Notes under the pieces: model-generated
Databases searched by the model: none
What the model was told of the DNA's origin: nothing
What the model saw: only the letters and a program-made list of their open reading frames with translations
Shown here: positions 1 to 14,101 of the stretch, piece after piece
How the letters are laid out: each line of letters opens with the position of its first letter
How positions within the stretch are numbered: position 1 is the first letter of the stretch
Program-made: the position numbers and the translations under genes
Assembly: GCA_025345505.1 (NCBI GenBank)
Contig: JANVCC010000073.1
Span: 11,269,108 to 11,333,107 of the forward strand
DNA from: Todiramphus chloris collaris
Lineage: Eukaryota > Chordata > Aves > Coraciiformes > Alcedinidae
Reading direction: 5' to 3'
Length of the DNA: 64,000 nucleotides

Positions 1-2035
1 GAGGCAGTGGAGTTTGATGAATATGTTCTAGGAGTCAGGACACACCACCAGTCTCCTGCTGGGTGCCAAAGATGATTTGAAGCAGTGACAATGAGTTAAG
101 GAATTGCTACAGATGAAGGAAGAAAAACAAGTCACGTTCTTAAAGAATTGTACAGAAGTTGGTGAAAAGGAGAAAGAAATACAGGAGGAGATGAAATACA
201 ACAAAGCAATTTTGTGAAGTTTCAGATGGAGAAAAAAAAATTTGAATTGTTATAATAGAGCACAAATCTGAAAGATTAAGTTTTTCATGACTCTCAAGGA
301 GGGAGAAAATGTCCAGATTCCTTTATTGTTTCCTTGGTTACAGGTGTGAATTTTCAAGGTCACCTAAGACAGTGTGATATATAGAGATTACATTAGGATT
401 TTAAAAAACTAAGTACTTATTAGCATCACCAGGTCTATTTGGAAAGCCTCACTGTCTGCAGAACAGGTGTGCTGTATCTGTACTTGCCTATAATGAGTTA
501 TTTACCAATGCAATAAAATGACCCATATTGCATGTGTCACCCAAGCAGACCAATCTTTGCAGTTGTTGTTGTGAACATGGGTATGGGTAGCAGTCAGGAA
601 GATGAATTGTATGTTTAGGGAAGTCCATCTATGTGAGATGAGTACAAATAAAACATGTATTTGAAAAATGTGGAGAACGTGGGAGCACTCTGGTCCTATG
701 AAAGTCCTTCTCAGATCATTGTTCCTTGTGATATCCAAGAGTGAGACCAGAGTGATGACCCTGTTATTTTAAATGCCTGATGATCCTTGGAGGATGAAAA
801 TATTTGTGGTATAAGAACATGTAATGGATCCTCCTTTTTGTCTGCATTCCTGGGCAACAGTATTTTTGCACTTTGAATCAACAGAAGTGTTCAATTAACT
901 GTTAAACACTCTCATCAATTCAGGGATCATTTCCAAATCTGATGGATGAGTTCAAAATATCCAATTCATTTTAACCATCAGGCGGAAAAACAGTCAAACT
1001 CCTGAGCAGAAAAGAACAGATAAATGCTGAAATGAACTTGCATATGGTATGGTGCACTGGAGACATTGAGTTATGAACATGAAAACTTCCCAAGTGTGTA
1101 CTGTAAGCTGAAAAATAATGGGTAATGTCTCAAGCTAAGGGTTTTCTTTCTCTGACTTAATCTTCATCCAAGTTTAAAAGGCATGGCATTTTTTTCTGTA
1201 TACATGGAATCTCATACCATGCACAATTCAATTATTTCCCATGACAGTAAATAAAAAAAGGTGGAAAATACTATGAAAAATAAAAATCTAGAAAGTATGA
1301 AAATATTATGGTCCAAGAGGAAAAAAACTGAAAAAGGACCATTTCTAAATTAGTTTATTTGGATAATTAGGATATATTTTTGGTTTTTTTAGTCAGTTCT
1401 ATTTCTCACAGATGCATCCAATGGATTCATGCTGCAGAAACTTTTGAGAGATTCTTTTAATCAGTGCAACTTGTAAGCCACTGAAAAGTGAGTAGAAACA
1501 AATCTAATTTCCTGTTTTGAAAGAGTATGATTATGTTTTGTATCAGCAGTGCTTTTATATTCACAGATTCTATATTTTTTTAAAAATAGGTTATGTAACT
1601 TGAAAAACCACTGTGGTGTATACTTTACTGAATCCTGTTACACTTTCCTGTAGTTCTGCATTATGTATTAACAGACTCTTTAATTCCACTAGATTTTTAG
1701 GCTCTGGTTCCATTAGCTTATGTTCAAAACTGCATTTGAATATGATGAACTACGAATTATTAGAAAGACCACAAACAACAAAGCCACCAGTAGGTACACT
1801 GATAGCAATGGAACAGTCTTATTACCTGATAATATCCATACTGTTACTTTTCAGAATATCCAGAATTTCCATAGCTAAACTGTTTCCATTGTTAGGGAGT
1901 GATGTGATGTGATGCATGGTGTAAGTGATCACTCAAGGCAGAATAGAGGTCAGTATTTTTGCTCAAACAATCATTTATATAGTAATAATTTTTATTTTAA
2001 AAAATGTATCACAGCTGCTGAAAGAATTCCCACAA
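1..2035. other. AT-rich non-coding DNA, no gene seen
   Basis: No open frame here exceeds about 100 codons, and none resembles a known protein or is flanked by convincing splice sites. The sequence is AT-rich with short A and T runs and no recognisable CR1 tail. It is best read as intergenic or intronic single-copy DNA. Confidence 0.6.
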
Positions 2036-2039
2036 AGAC

Positions 2040-2250
2040 AGTGTCCATCCTGTGCTTGGTGCTGTATAGAAAAGGTCAGGAATTTGGAAGAAATTTGAAG
2101 AGTTATTCCTTCCATTTTGTGGGCAAAGAATCCTATAATGAAGACACCAAGTGACATATCCAGATTGACCCAGGGAGCTGGTAGAGGAACTATGAGCTGA
2201 GCCCTAATTTAGTAAGTCTCAGGGTGCAGTTCTATTATTCAGCTGAGCTA
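2040..2250 (-). repeat. Ancient MIR-like SINE relic
   Basis: Read on the minus strand, this stretch follows the order of a MIR/CORE-type SINE. There is a block like the 'ctgtgtgacctt...gtcactta' core (here 'gggtcaatctggatatgtc' then 'acttggtg'). An 'aaaatggaaggaataactc' block follows, like the core's 'aaaatggggataata'. A tail resembling 'tacagcacctagcaca' comes last (here 'tacagcaccaagcacagg'). The match is degenerate, as expected for an element active in early amniotes. Family assignment is by memory of the consensus and by eye, so the exact subfamily is open. Confidence 0.55.
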
Positions 2251-3087
2251 CCAAAACTGTAGCTCCCACTGAAAAGGGAGATCTTATTTCTTCTGATCCA
2301 CTCCCTTCTGCTAATGCTGGTGCTTGTCTGACCATTCATTGAGCCACTTCAGGGAGCACAACAAGCAGAAAAACCCAACTCACCCCCACTCCTGGGAGTG
2401 GGAGAAAGAAGGGGAACACCATTGCGTTCTCCTCACTTTCTCTTGCTTTGAGTTACTGCAAAGATCTGATAATGTTGTGTAAGTCTGTATCAACATCATA
2501 ATCCCAGGGCAGCAGAAGTTTGAGCATTGAAAAGGGATCCTGCCCTCCTTTCCACTGCCACCACTCTCCTTGTTCTGGTCTGTCAGGGCCTGGCATGTTT
2601 CCAGAAGAGCTGCTTGGATTTCATCATTAGATCCATGTAATATACCAGCAGTGAAATGCAGACTGGGTTTCTCCTTACTCACTAGATACTGTAAATTAAA
2701 TAAGTAAATTGTGGGTACCTGAAAGTACCTGAAGCTGGCAGAAAATATCCTTTGTGTGGTATATATGTATCACTTCCTATCACTGGCTAATTCTATAAAA
2801 TAACAAACTTAAGTGGTTGACCTAAATGTAAGTACTAAAAATAAACACATCAGCAACAGTTTACTTGGTCTTTACAGAATAAAAATTCTCTGTTATTTAC
2901 AGAGCCTGATTTTTCCATCTTCCTTAATGGAATATAACATATTTTCCATTTCCAAAATATTTTCTATTTCCCTTACTGGCCCGCTTATTAGTAACACTTA
3001 CTTTTGGGAGTTTGTAATGTTACTGAAAGCACACAAAGTACAATTCCTCTAGCCATTAATCTTCGTCTTGATGCTACCTCCACAGTA
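2251..3087. other. AT-rich non-coding DNA, no gene seen
   Basis: Short unrelated open frames only (up to about 100 codons). No repeats, splice-flanked exons or RNA genes were recognised. Confidence 0.55.
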
Positions 3088-3167
3088 CAATGCCTCTCTC
3101 TTTTACCCTTGGCTTTTTTTCCTTTCTCTTTTAACTTTTTCTTTTTTTTTTTTTTTTTTTTTTTTTT
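3088..3167. repeat. Pyrimidine tract ending in a T26 run
   Basis: A C/T-rich stretch runs into an uninterrupted run of 26 T at 3142-3167. The small open frames through it, with poly-F on one strand and poly-K on the other, are artefacts of the homopolymer. The tract could be the A-tail of an old antisense insertion, but no retrocopied body could be recognised next to it. Length is likely polymorphic. Confidence 0.9.
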
Positions 3168-6100
3168 AATCCCCACTGTTTACCCCAGTGCAACCACTCC
3201 ACGAGGTAATTCCTTTTGTGGCAAGCTTGTTGCAAACTAACTCCTATTTACACTGGCTCAGTTTTTCAATTAAAGACAAGAACTTAACTTTAGCAGAGGG
3301 TCCTATAGAAGCCACAAAATACATCATTTGAGACTTAGATTTGCTTTCCCAGCTTGAGTTTTGAAGTGGGGAAGCATGAGAGAGTGCCTGCCTGAGGTGG
3401 TAAAGTGTCTTTCAGATAGAGCTTTAAAGCAGAAAACATGTTAACCAAAAGCTCCAAGGTTAGGGAATAACAAAAGGTAGGAAAACAAATCTCATGCAGA
3501 AATTATGTATAGGCCTGGTACCCAGAAATGTGATTTAAGGCAAACAAGTTGCTGAATTATCCTTTGTAGAGTATAATAATGCCAGTGACATGAATACCGG
3601 ACTTCTTGTGAAGAATATTTCTAATGTGTCCAGTCTAAACCAGCCAGGCTTTAAGTAGAAGATTGTGAAATTCCACTTAATATGCTGGTTTTAAGCTTAT
3701 AAAAAACAACTGTAGTGAGAAGGAATGGTAAGCTTTTTGTTTTGCTAAATAATCAAGACACACAATAAATTATAATCAGGCAATGAGAAGAATTTCAGTG
3801 TATGAAACCATTCCCCTTACAGTTTCCCATTTAACTTTATGCATATTGGAATAGTTTAGTAAACAGCAAATTATTTTTTTATTTAAAAGATGACATGTAT
3901 ACATATGCCATTTATTTTGTCTATCAGACAATGTAATAAAAAAAGCCAAGGTTTTCTCTCTACATGAAATATAATATGAGTCTTACAGTGGACAGCAAAC
4001 TATCCTGAGTATTTTTAATCCTGTCAGCCTCCCTGTTACAGGTATATACGGCCAGAGACCAGACATATTTAAAACAATCTTTTTTCAATTTCTCTGTCAG
4101 CTAATTAAACTCAAAAACCCTACATCTTGTCTGTAAGTCATGTAATAACCATTGAATAAAAATATTAGTAGTATACGAATGCAATGCTCTACCTGTTTCA
4201 TAATTCTTATCACTATTTTGAAGTATTCAAGAAAAACAGGGTCTAAGAAAACTTAAATCTGAATTGGCTTAACTACTTTTGACAAGTTTACACGAGAGAC
4301 ATTGAGACTGTGTTACTTTAAGTTTCGTCCTGGCTTTCCATTTAAAAGATTCCAGACAAAGTTAAATCAACCCACCCGTTGCTGATTTCCAACATTAGAC
4401 ATGTCCTCAACTTTTTTTTTTTCTTAACCTTGCTTTCAGACTGACTTTCTCCCAATTGAAACTTAGTTCCTGAATGGTTGTTTTTTTCCTTGCTTCTAAA
4501 CGTTGATAAAAAAGGGTTTTCTTCACTCTCTCAATTTGATGTGACAGGGCCCTGACATGAATAAAGGACATGTTTCTTTCACAGGCAAATCAACTTAATT
4601 TAGCATGCTTTTATACTTTCAATAGCAAAGCCAAAAGCCTGTAAATTCCATGAGATCCTTTAGGTTGGCAGAATTCTTTAGAATTAGCAGAAAATGTATA
4701 AAGTAAACAGCACTTATTTTGTCAAAATACTTGAATAACTTTTATGCAGAAGTTAGAGATGAATATATCACTTCCTAATCAGATCATGATTTACATGCAG
4801 TTGAGGATGGGCTGAGCAGGTTCAGCCTGCTCTTTTGCTAAGGGAGAAAAGAGGAGTAGGAAGAATAAATCAATACAAACATTAAATAGAACTAGAATCC
4901 CAAGCTCTCTTGTGAAGCTGAAGGAGAGATGTGGAATTGAGGAGAGGCTTATGCAATAGATGCTGCATTAGGAGAACCCCATTCTGTGCCCATCTCCCTG
5001 CACAATTACACTCAGAGGAGTTGCTGCTTTGCACAGGGTTCTGCTGCCCAAGCAATGAGCAGAAAAAAAGAATATTCTTTACTATCTACACAGAGTGTGA
5101 GTGACCAAAAGAATCTACCAGCTTTAGAAAATAACCTGTGTATGTGCAGACATGTGCACTGATAGGTATTGGTTTAGAGAGGTCAGACCTACTGCCCTAT
5201 CTAGCTATGATGTCATTGTTTTAAGAGTAGCAGCTCTTTCTATATGATGACATCAAAGATATATTAATGAGATGCTGTAAGATTTGCTTTATGTTGAACA
5301 AACAGCAAAACTCTTGGAAGCTTCAGAGAGCACTTTTTGATTCCTCCTTGGCTGTCTGGTGTCAGGATGTACCAGAACAGACTCCTACCTCCCTTTTGAC
5401 CTACTATAAAACTTAATGTGAAGCCAACAACTGCAAGGGGGAGTTCTGCTCTTTTCCCCCACAGAACTCCAAGGAGAGGAAATTAGGGTAACTTTCTCAG
5501 CTTGAGCTATTCACCATTAGGACTCATCTCCCAGGACAGCAGCTGGTAGAAAGCATCCTGGTAACACTATCAAAGGAAAATAGAGGTTAATTCAGTTGTC
5601 ATTACCTCCTATCCTGTCATCAAGCAGCTGTAATAGCTCATTCATTAAAATATCAAATTATTATTAGTAAAATATCAGTGAATAGTAAGTAGGTTAGTTT
5701 GAGGTGTACAAAGTCCATTGCTAAAAGTCATTCTGTTTGCACACTGTTAAAAAGTAATTCCCTTTCTTTGTAGTACTAAATAAATAAAATACAGACTAGT
5801 TGAAAAAAAAAAAAAACTCAAGTGCTACTTGACTCTAAGATGTCAGCCAGCGAGAAAAAATCTGCCCATATAGATACTCTGCAGCATTCAGCCTTGCTTC
5901 ACTAGAAGAAACTAAGTCCTGTGGCTAACAGGATTCTGCATACCTCCAGACCTGTCTGTAATAAGTAGTTAATCAGCTAATTAGGGGAACCAACCATTAC
6001 AAATTGGGAAGAAGAGAGAAAGGAAAGAAGAAGGAGGAATGAGTAAAGGTAGGCTGTAATCCCTTTGAAAAGGTTTCTAACATTAACTCCTAAAGAATAA

Positions 6101-7050
6101 TGTTCTACCATACCTTGACTGATTTGTTTTTCCCCTTACTCCCCCTTTTCCTTCCTGTTGGGTCAGTTAATTGGCTGATTAACTAGCAATTACCTCTGGG
6201 ACAGCTCTATATAGGGTCTCTTTTAATCTAGAATTTTACTGACTAATGCACCAAAGCAAATTCATCTCTGGTGTAAGCTTATTGGAGTGAATGGACTGAT
6301 GCCCAGGACAAAGTTGATCCATTATATCACAGGCACTGTGTTTTTAAGGAATTTCATTAACTTGGGACTTTTAAAATTATATTTTTTTTTCTGCAAAATC
6401 TGTTCATTTTGGTTAGATCTTGCAAGGTAAATCAGTAACATGGCCAATAGCCATCTGGAGCAGCAATGTCCTGCAGCCACTGTGTCTGTGTAATGACATA
6501 ACAACTAAATAGGGTGACATCTGCCTTTCCTCTCAGGGTGGCATTATTGCAATCTTACTGGCATGGACCTTTTATTTAGCAGTGTCCATAATGATTAATT
6601 GGCCTAAGTTCTAATTCTTATTCAAGCAGCAGCCCTGGAAGGTAAGGGACTTCTCTTATCTTTGGCCACCAAGCCGGCTGTGCACAGGTGAATTCCCCAG
6701 CTAGGGGAAGATGTGTGTAACAGTAACTGGTGACTCAGTATAGTCATGTATATAGTGCGGTTCAGCTGTACCTGTTCCCTTCACAGTCCCTGTTTGGTGC
6801 ATCTTTTACATGACTTTCCCTCTCCATGTTCCTGGCTCTTCTGCTGGCTTTTTGCAACCCTATGAAGGGTATTTGGTGCTGTGGGAACCAAACCGAGTGT
6901 ATTTACTGCAGTTCTGTAAGCACCAGAAAGCTTAAATGGGATGCTGCAAATAAAAATCCTTCATCCCTGCTTATGTCTGTGTTGTCTGGAGGGTGGAGGG
7001 ACTGACTATTCCTGCTGTTTCCTTGGGCTGCTGTGCTAGGGAATGAAATG
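3168..7050. other. AT-rich non-coding DNA; AATAAA followed by A14 near 5.8 kb
   Basis: No coding exon or interspersed repeat is recognised. At 5780-5816 an AATAAA-like signal is followed about 17 bases later by a run of 14 A, a layout also seen at the 3' ends of retrocopied mRNAs. No parent gene is recognisable upstream. Bases 3590-4140 and 6165-6235 carry several TAATTA/TTAATT words, compatible with homeodomain sites, but this is weak evidence in AT-rich DNA. Confidence 0.5.
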
Positions 7051-10000
7051 CTAAAGTGGATGGACGTTACACATGGTTACCAGGCAGTAGGGAAAGCATG
7101 ATACGGGAGAGGATAGAGATCCTGTTTGGGGAGAACTCAGACCAAAGAGCCAGCTTTGAACACTGGAGCCAAAAGGCAGAGACCAGCTCATTGAGGGATC
7201 TGGCAAATTCCCTAGAACACTGGGACCTGGCAGGAATACATCCCTCCCTTCATGAAAGGGGCTCTGTATTTTACAGTTTCAAACAGTGCATGGGTGAAAG
7301 ATAGGCTAGCATGGGAAGAGAGCAACTTAAAGACAAGCAATATGGTTTATCTATGGGGGTGGGGAATGGAAGCAACAGTGCCTTTTTTTTTCCCATGATA
7401 TGCAAGAACATAAAATCCTGCTCCTGAGTGTTATTTTCTAGGCAGATGGGACAATAACAGCTTTATCAGCAAATCAGTAGCTGCCTTTCTGTTTGCAGTG
7501 CTACAAATGCTACCAGGAACAGTGCAGGTGGGGCAATGTAGTTTTGCAAATTTAGAGACAGAAGGCAGAGACACTAGTCATAAAGATGACAGCAGATATT
7601 TTGTAGAGGTAGAGGGTCAGAGGTGGGAGATATGACTGCCTCCTGCCCGTCTGCACCTATGCAGCTGTCCAGAATCAGTGTGCAGTGGTGGCACCTTCCA
7701 TAGCTAGTTCTGCCAGCTGGAAATGTCAACATCTCCACCTGGAGGTCACCTCTGCATGGATGTTCATTCTTAGTCCTGTGGTGAGGGCATAACGTGTGTT
7801 TTCTCACTTCAGGCAAAATTTTCAAAGCTAACGCAAGCTATCTATCTAAAAATGTTTAAATTAAGCCATTCAGGTTTTGTCTGGAGAGGTGTGAGGGCAC
7901 TCAGAGAAGACATCCCACAAATCAAGCAAGAAGCTGGAGAGTGGTGACTTCTGGACTGTGGCAACGGCTGCCTGTGGAGGGGACACCCACCTGTATCTAA
8001 AAAAGTATAGGGGGTGGTAGCTACCTTGGTGCAGCATAAGTATGGGTCAAGTTTCCAGAGGATATTATTAACAACTAGGATTTCACCTTTCTAGTCAGCT
8101 TAGCATGGCTTTTTCATAGATAACTGAAGTTTAAAAGACTGTCATCTCTCGTAGACTGAAGCATGTCTGCAATAGAAATGGCACCAGAGAGAGCTGCACC
8201 TGAGAGCTGGTGAGTGTGGCACTGCTGGAGAAATGTAGCTGTTAGACTTGTATAAAAATGTATTCTGTGTAGGTGTTCGGGCTATAATTTTTTTTCTTGC
8301 TGGCATTTTTAAAAAGCCTAGTTCTTTGTCTTTCAAACTTATGCACTGTAGTATACTTGAAATGAGAGAAGATTTGGGCTGGAAAAGCAAAGAAAAAGAA
8401 GGGAAGATAACTTCTTTTTTACATAATTAAAACATGGTATCTGGTTCAGAGAGCAGCTGGAAAAAAATGACTGGGAGAACAGTCTTATCATAATTGGTGT
8501 CCTTGCAAAAGACACTTGCTTTGCTGAGAAAACTCTGTTATAGTGATAAGAAACTTGTAATACAATTACCAGGATCTGAGGGATGCAGGTATCAAAGGAA
8601 GATTCTAACTTTGAGTATTATTGGAATAAATTCAATCCTACAAGATATTTTTGAGTCTGAGGAAACACCTGATACCTGGTTTACATGTTTATTACAATAC
8701 ATTTAATAATAATAATACATCTTCAGTATCATAAAAGTGGTAAAACATATTCACCAGATCTAGACAAAGCCAGCACAGACCTGTCACTTTGGTGTTCACA
8801 GTTCTGGATTCCCTGGAACACAACGCATCCTGAACCTAGCCATTCAGCAGTGTTACAACAGAGCTTAGTGGAGAACTTACCCAGAAAATGTGAATTACTA
8901 AAAAACATACCTGTCTTTGCAGCTCTGAATAGTTCTTAATGCTGAAGGGTTTGGATGCCTTAGATTAAAGGTAGATATTTCTCAGATGCCCACATTTACT
9001 ATTTATGGTGTATGGGCTTCATTGAGACAGGAGGCCAGACAAAATCTTTATAATTTTTTTAAAGCTATGTATATTTGCCTTAGAATTTAAGATTTGAATT
9101 TACAGACAGAAGCAACAATGCTATTACTAAGTATGAATGGAGTGCATACAGTAAGAGAGTCAGGATTGAAGTAGTGTCTTTGATCCATTTCATCAGTGAA
9201 TGTACTCCTAGGATCAAGTCCTCCAGGAATAATATAGGTGATCAATGCCCCTGTTCAAGGATTACACATCCTAGTTCTATCTTCCCCCACCTGTGCTCTA
9301 TTCTGAAAGCATTAGCAGAAGTTTTCAGCCATGGCAGAGAGTATGAAAGGAATGAATGGCAGGTCCAGGAACATGTCACAGGACCTGATAAAATCAACAG
9401 GTTTTCCCATAGGCTAAAGAAGTGCTTTTCATCCTGAGCCTTTTGAGGTCCATATGGAAGGAAGTGGTTGCTGTGCTGTGCTGGGCTATGCACTTAAACA
9501 TTGCAAGTCTTCTCTCCTTGTAAGGGGAAGGAGGGAAACAGGGATTTTGTGTAAATTGCTTAGTAGAAGACAACCTGAAGAAGGGACTGTTAGTTCTGTG
9601 TAGCAAAGGACATCAGTTAGGGACTTTCCATGTCTAGGAAAATGCACATGTTAGAAGTGATTAATAAAAAGTTATTTGTTACAGCTTTTGAAGCTCTTCC
9701 TGTCATAAACTAGAAAACTGTCATAGTCATGTTGAAAAGGTGTGGTTGGCATATTTTTGGGGTTTGATTTAGAAGTAAGGATATAGTTGTAATATGTAAA
9801 ACTAGATGAAGAATTTTTATTTATCTTGTTCTAACTTCCTACTCGTTTAATGTCTCTCTGTTGTGTTGACTTCAATAGTCTCTTGTATGATTGGGGAGAA
9901 GGAGGGGAGTCTTTATCAGGTGCTAGTCTGCTATACCTGTGTGGTGTCAGCCACTAGGTGGGTGGATGAAAGCAGCTTGTTTTCAAAGGAGTGTAATGGC

Positions 10001-13000
10001 AGGTTCTTTTTCAGTTCTGGACTGGGAGTCAGACAGCTTTTGTTCACTGATGAATATGGATTAGAGATGTAAAAAGTGACAGGTTAAACAGACAGCCCAT
10101 CACAACAGAAGCAAAAACATTACAAAAGAGGACAATAGGAAAAAAACTGACTGCTTTTTAGTTAATCAGTCAGATCACCCTTTGGGCCACTCACTGTGCT
10201 GCTGCCCTGCACACCTTCTCACCAGGATGCTTTCCCTTCCCACTGAAGGCGAAGGCAAAGGCAAAGACGACCACAATCATACAAATGAGTTCTGGGCAAT
10301 GATAAACTGTCACCTTCAGAAAAAAAATTAAAAATACAAAAATCTAGTTCTGCTGTTTTCTTTCTAATGGCCCCATGCATCATTGTACAGGCTCTGAACA
10401 GACAAGCTCACTATTACAATGTTGTCAGGGCCCTGCTAGTTTTCTAGTTCAAATCCTTGTTCATGCTGTTTGCTAAGTACTTGTTCACTGTGACAGCTTT
10501 CAGCAAAACAGAATACACTGAATGCTTCTTTCCAAACAGTTCTATCCTGCTGGGCTTCAAGTGAAACAAGCCCTTCAGACTCCATCATGTGAACTTTTCA
10601 TAAGGAACAATCTCCTTTAGACAATTCCTTTCAGAGATACTACCCGTGAAACTGGGACTTGGGGATGAGGTGACATCACAGCCTTCTTCCTCTGGCCAGG
10701 GTCATGACCACCAAAGTTGCATTTGTCAGGAGGCCTCCACATGGCATGGTGCATGATTTCCTTAATTACCCAATCTTTCTTCATTAAAAAAAAAAAAACA
10801 AACCTACAACTTCAAAGTGTATTTTAGCACATTTTCTATTGAACGAAAAATAAATGCTTTTGTGCAGATAGTCAAATCCTAGGTTGTAAAAATCAAGAAC
10901 TGATTACTGAAAACATAACTCACATGAAGTTAAATCTTAAAGGCAGATGTGCCAGAGATGATGGAGCAAAATGGAGATAGATCTTTGCTATTTCCCTTGT
11001 TGGTGTCTGTATCTTATGTCATCCCCGTCTGGCTCACGTGCCTGTGCTGCTCTTGATAGCAGTCATGTACAGAATCAAACAGCATGTTTGACTAACAAGG
11101 CAAGGTGTATATGCTTTTACCACCACATTAGCAAGTAAATAGGGCAAAATGGTCTGGGTTAGAGAGTCTGGGAATGTGCAAAAAGTTGTGTGCACTTCAG
11201 TGACAAGAACTTAGTCCTCTGGGTCTCCTCTCACTCCTATTACTGAGGAGAGACCTTAGAAAAATACCATCACCTTTACAGGATGTGGAGGTCAAACTGA
11301 TGACCCATGAAAGCTGTCCCAGTACAACTGACTACCACCTCAAGCATCTGCCGTGCATGGGCAGGGGAGAAACAGTAATGTGGTAAAAGCACAAGAGAAA
11401 CAATCATGTGGAGAAAACTGATGGGAAAGAAAGATTGCAGGGGTATGATTTGATGCAGAAAATGGTTCTTCTGCTAGTGGTGTGTCCCATTAATATGGGA
11501 ATGGAGCACTTATATGGTTTTGTGCTTTTTACTAATCTTGGTTTGATAAGTTAATATACCAACCAGGTATCTCATGGGTGACTTAGTGTTTTGTACTGAT
11601 ATTTCTTTTTTTTTTCCTTCTATATTGTATTAAAAACCTGTTCTTTTTGCACTGTTTACACAAAAGAGAAGGTAAGCCCAACATGCATTAAGAAGGCATT
11701 GACTTTAAATAATTTAAAACATAATGCCCATTGGAAAACAGATGTAAAAAAATATCCTTCAAACACAAGTGGCGTTTGGTCCTTCATGAAAACCTGCTAA
11801 TATTATGGTACCTGACAATTTGTGAAATTGGTAACTGAAAACATTTTGTTTATCCACCTTCCATGATGAAATGTATCCCAGTTATGAGCTCAGAATCTGT
11901 CTTGTCCTTAACACAGTTGTATATGTCATTGTTTTCTAATAATGGATATTAAGGTTAGCAGTTCAAAGGGAAGGAAATCTTATGTGCCTAAGAACTGTTT
12001 CTAAGAAGGTATTCTGAAATCCTAACCTAAACTTTGCATTTTCACCAGGCTCCTGTGCAGCAAGCAGAATCATATGAAGTAGGTGACAGCTTTGGAGGGT
12101 AGACCTACACATTTATGGGTTGACAATGAAGGTGAGCCAAACTAGGAACTGCCTGTTGCCAGAAGGATCATAGTGTTACTGCTTCTTTTGCACTACTACT
12201 GTCACTCAAACTAGATAAGCTGCTAGACAGGCAAAAGGTTACAGAATGATGATCAGAAATACTACAGGACAAGATATGTTGGTGTGCTATATTCATGACA
12301 CTGAGCAAAGGTGTCAAAGAAAGGTGACCAAAGTAGGTGGTAACCTGAGATTTGCACAGGCCCTCAGGTTTCTCTGAAATTTGTGGATCTCAAATGGTGT
12401 TTTCTTCCCTTTGTGTTTCTATAAATGTTAGTTTACAAGCAAGGTTTTATTTATCTGTCTGCAGAGTGATTCTATGGGCCAAAGAAAGTTAAAGGACAAG
12501 TGATTTATACAAAAATGTTGTCTACAACACGTGTGCTCTGTGGGATATGTTCTCTACCATCTCTGGATTAAATTAATTGAACAGACTGAAAAATTTTGCT
12601 TTCTTAAGTCCAGAAGTAGCAATTTGGATTTTCTATCTGACTTCATATAGTTTTTCATCCATTTTCAGATAGATCAGGGAATGTTTGAATCTGGCCAATA
12701 ATTCAGGATTTTGGGACACTTGCTGTGAAGAGTCCAGCCTGAGACAATGACAGGAGATGAGCCTTACAAGATTCATCAATGACATCTCTTTGGGAAAGCC
12801 CAGAGGCTTACACATTTTGTGGATACTGGGAGAGGCTAATCCTTACAACCCTATAGTATTTCCACATTGCTCCTTTTATTTCCTTTCCTAAAGGAGCTGG
12901 GCTGCTTCAGCTACTCTCTGTACTAGCATCATCCCTTGTCTCCTGATTCCAGTAGTGTAGATGGAAGCACTTGTATCCAGTACATGGAGGTTACTAACTG

Positions 13001-14065
13001 GCATGTCTTCCCCAGCGACAACATATCCAAGAGCCCTGCCAGATGGAAATTCCAATAAAGGCATTGCTGGAAGATTAGAAAAATTAGTAGATGACACAAA
13101 GACAGGCATCTCTTGTGTACCACTTCCACATTTTTCTTCACTATCAAGGGATTTCTGTTGGCTTGAATCACTTCAATGTATCCAAGTTGAAGAAGAAATT
13201 GGGATAGTGGCAACATCTTTTTAAGATCATAAAGTTTAGCTCCACTATTCATAGCAGTAGCTAAACTAACAGAGCAGCATCCTAAGTCACCAGTAGTGCT
13301 CCAGAGCTCTTTTACCTGTGCAGAAATAACTAAGAATTTTCAACACTAAAGCAGTAGGTCTTCCTTTTTATTCCACATACTTCTAATGAGAAATATGCAC
13401 TCATAACTGCTAGAAGTTATGCCCTGGCCTTTTTATGAATTTTGCCTGTGGCATTCTAGATCAAGTTAACAAAAAATTAAGAAGGCTTGGTGTAATTCCA
13501 TGGGTTAATCATAATCCTGTGTAAATTTGTGCACACATGAAATTATCCAATTGCTATTGTTGGAGAAGTTATTCTTTCCAGCTGCATCTTACCTTAATGA
13601 GAACTTGCTTCCATGTGCAATTTCACAGTTATTTCTAAACTCAAATAAAAAAGGAAACCTTGAGGCCAAGTTTTAAAGATATTGAACCAAAAATAACTCT
13701 GCTACATTTCAGTCAGAATGGTAATTTCTCAGTACTTTCGATTCTGTCATTGATATGGAAAAGAGACTCCATCATGCTCAAGTGTTTGTGTCTGTTTCTT
13801 TTCAGAACTTTGGACCACAGTTCTGTGTAATTCCCACTGAGGGCACTGGGAGTTTTTCCTACACTGTGAGTTTAGATATTAAAGTCATTTTAACAACACT
13901 CAGTAACTAATCATTAATCCTGCTAGAAAAAAACCCTAAACAAGAAAATCCAACCAAAACCTAAAGAACAACAACAACAAAAAACAGCAGAAGGAAAAGA
14001 TATCTGGAGAGACCCTGAATATTTACAAATCAATTTGCTATAATGTCTGTTTTAAATGTAGTCAT
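7051..14065. other. Single-copy non-coding DNA, no gene seen
   Basis: Open frames here are at most about 107 codons. None shows a domain, a signal peptide or splice-site context that I can support. No CR1 tail is present in these 7 kb. Short A runs occur, for example near 10786. This stretch is notably free of repeats compared with the centre of the window. Confidence 0.55.
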
Positions 14066-14069
14066 ATGG

Positions 14070-14101
14070 TTAATGTCAAGTATGATTATACTTGACATTA
14101 A
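14070..14101. repeat. Perfect 14-bp-arm hairpin with 4-bp loop
   Basis: The left arm ttaatgtcaagtat (14070-14083) and right arm atacttgacattaa (14088-14101) are exact reverse complements separated by 'gatt'. Perfect short-loop palindromes of this kind typically arise by template switching during replication. The stem is too short for a microRNA precursor. No flanking repeat suggests a transposon end. Confidence 0.9.

Noticed and set aside
10425..10475. tRNA T-loop-like 'agttcaaatcc'
   Set aside because: No A box, no cloverleaf-compatible arms upstream and no matching acceptor stem.
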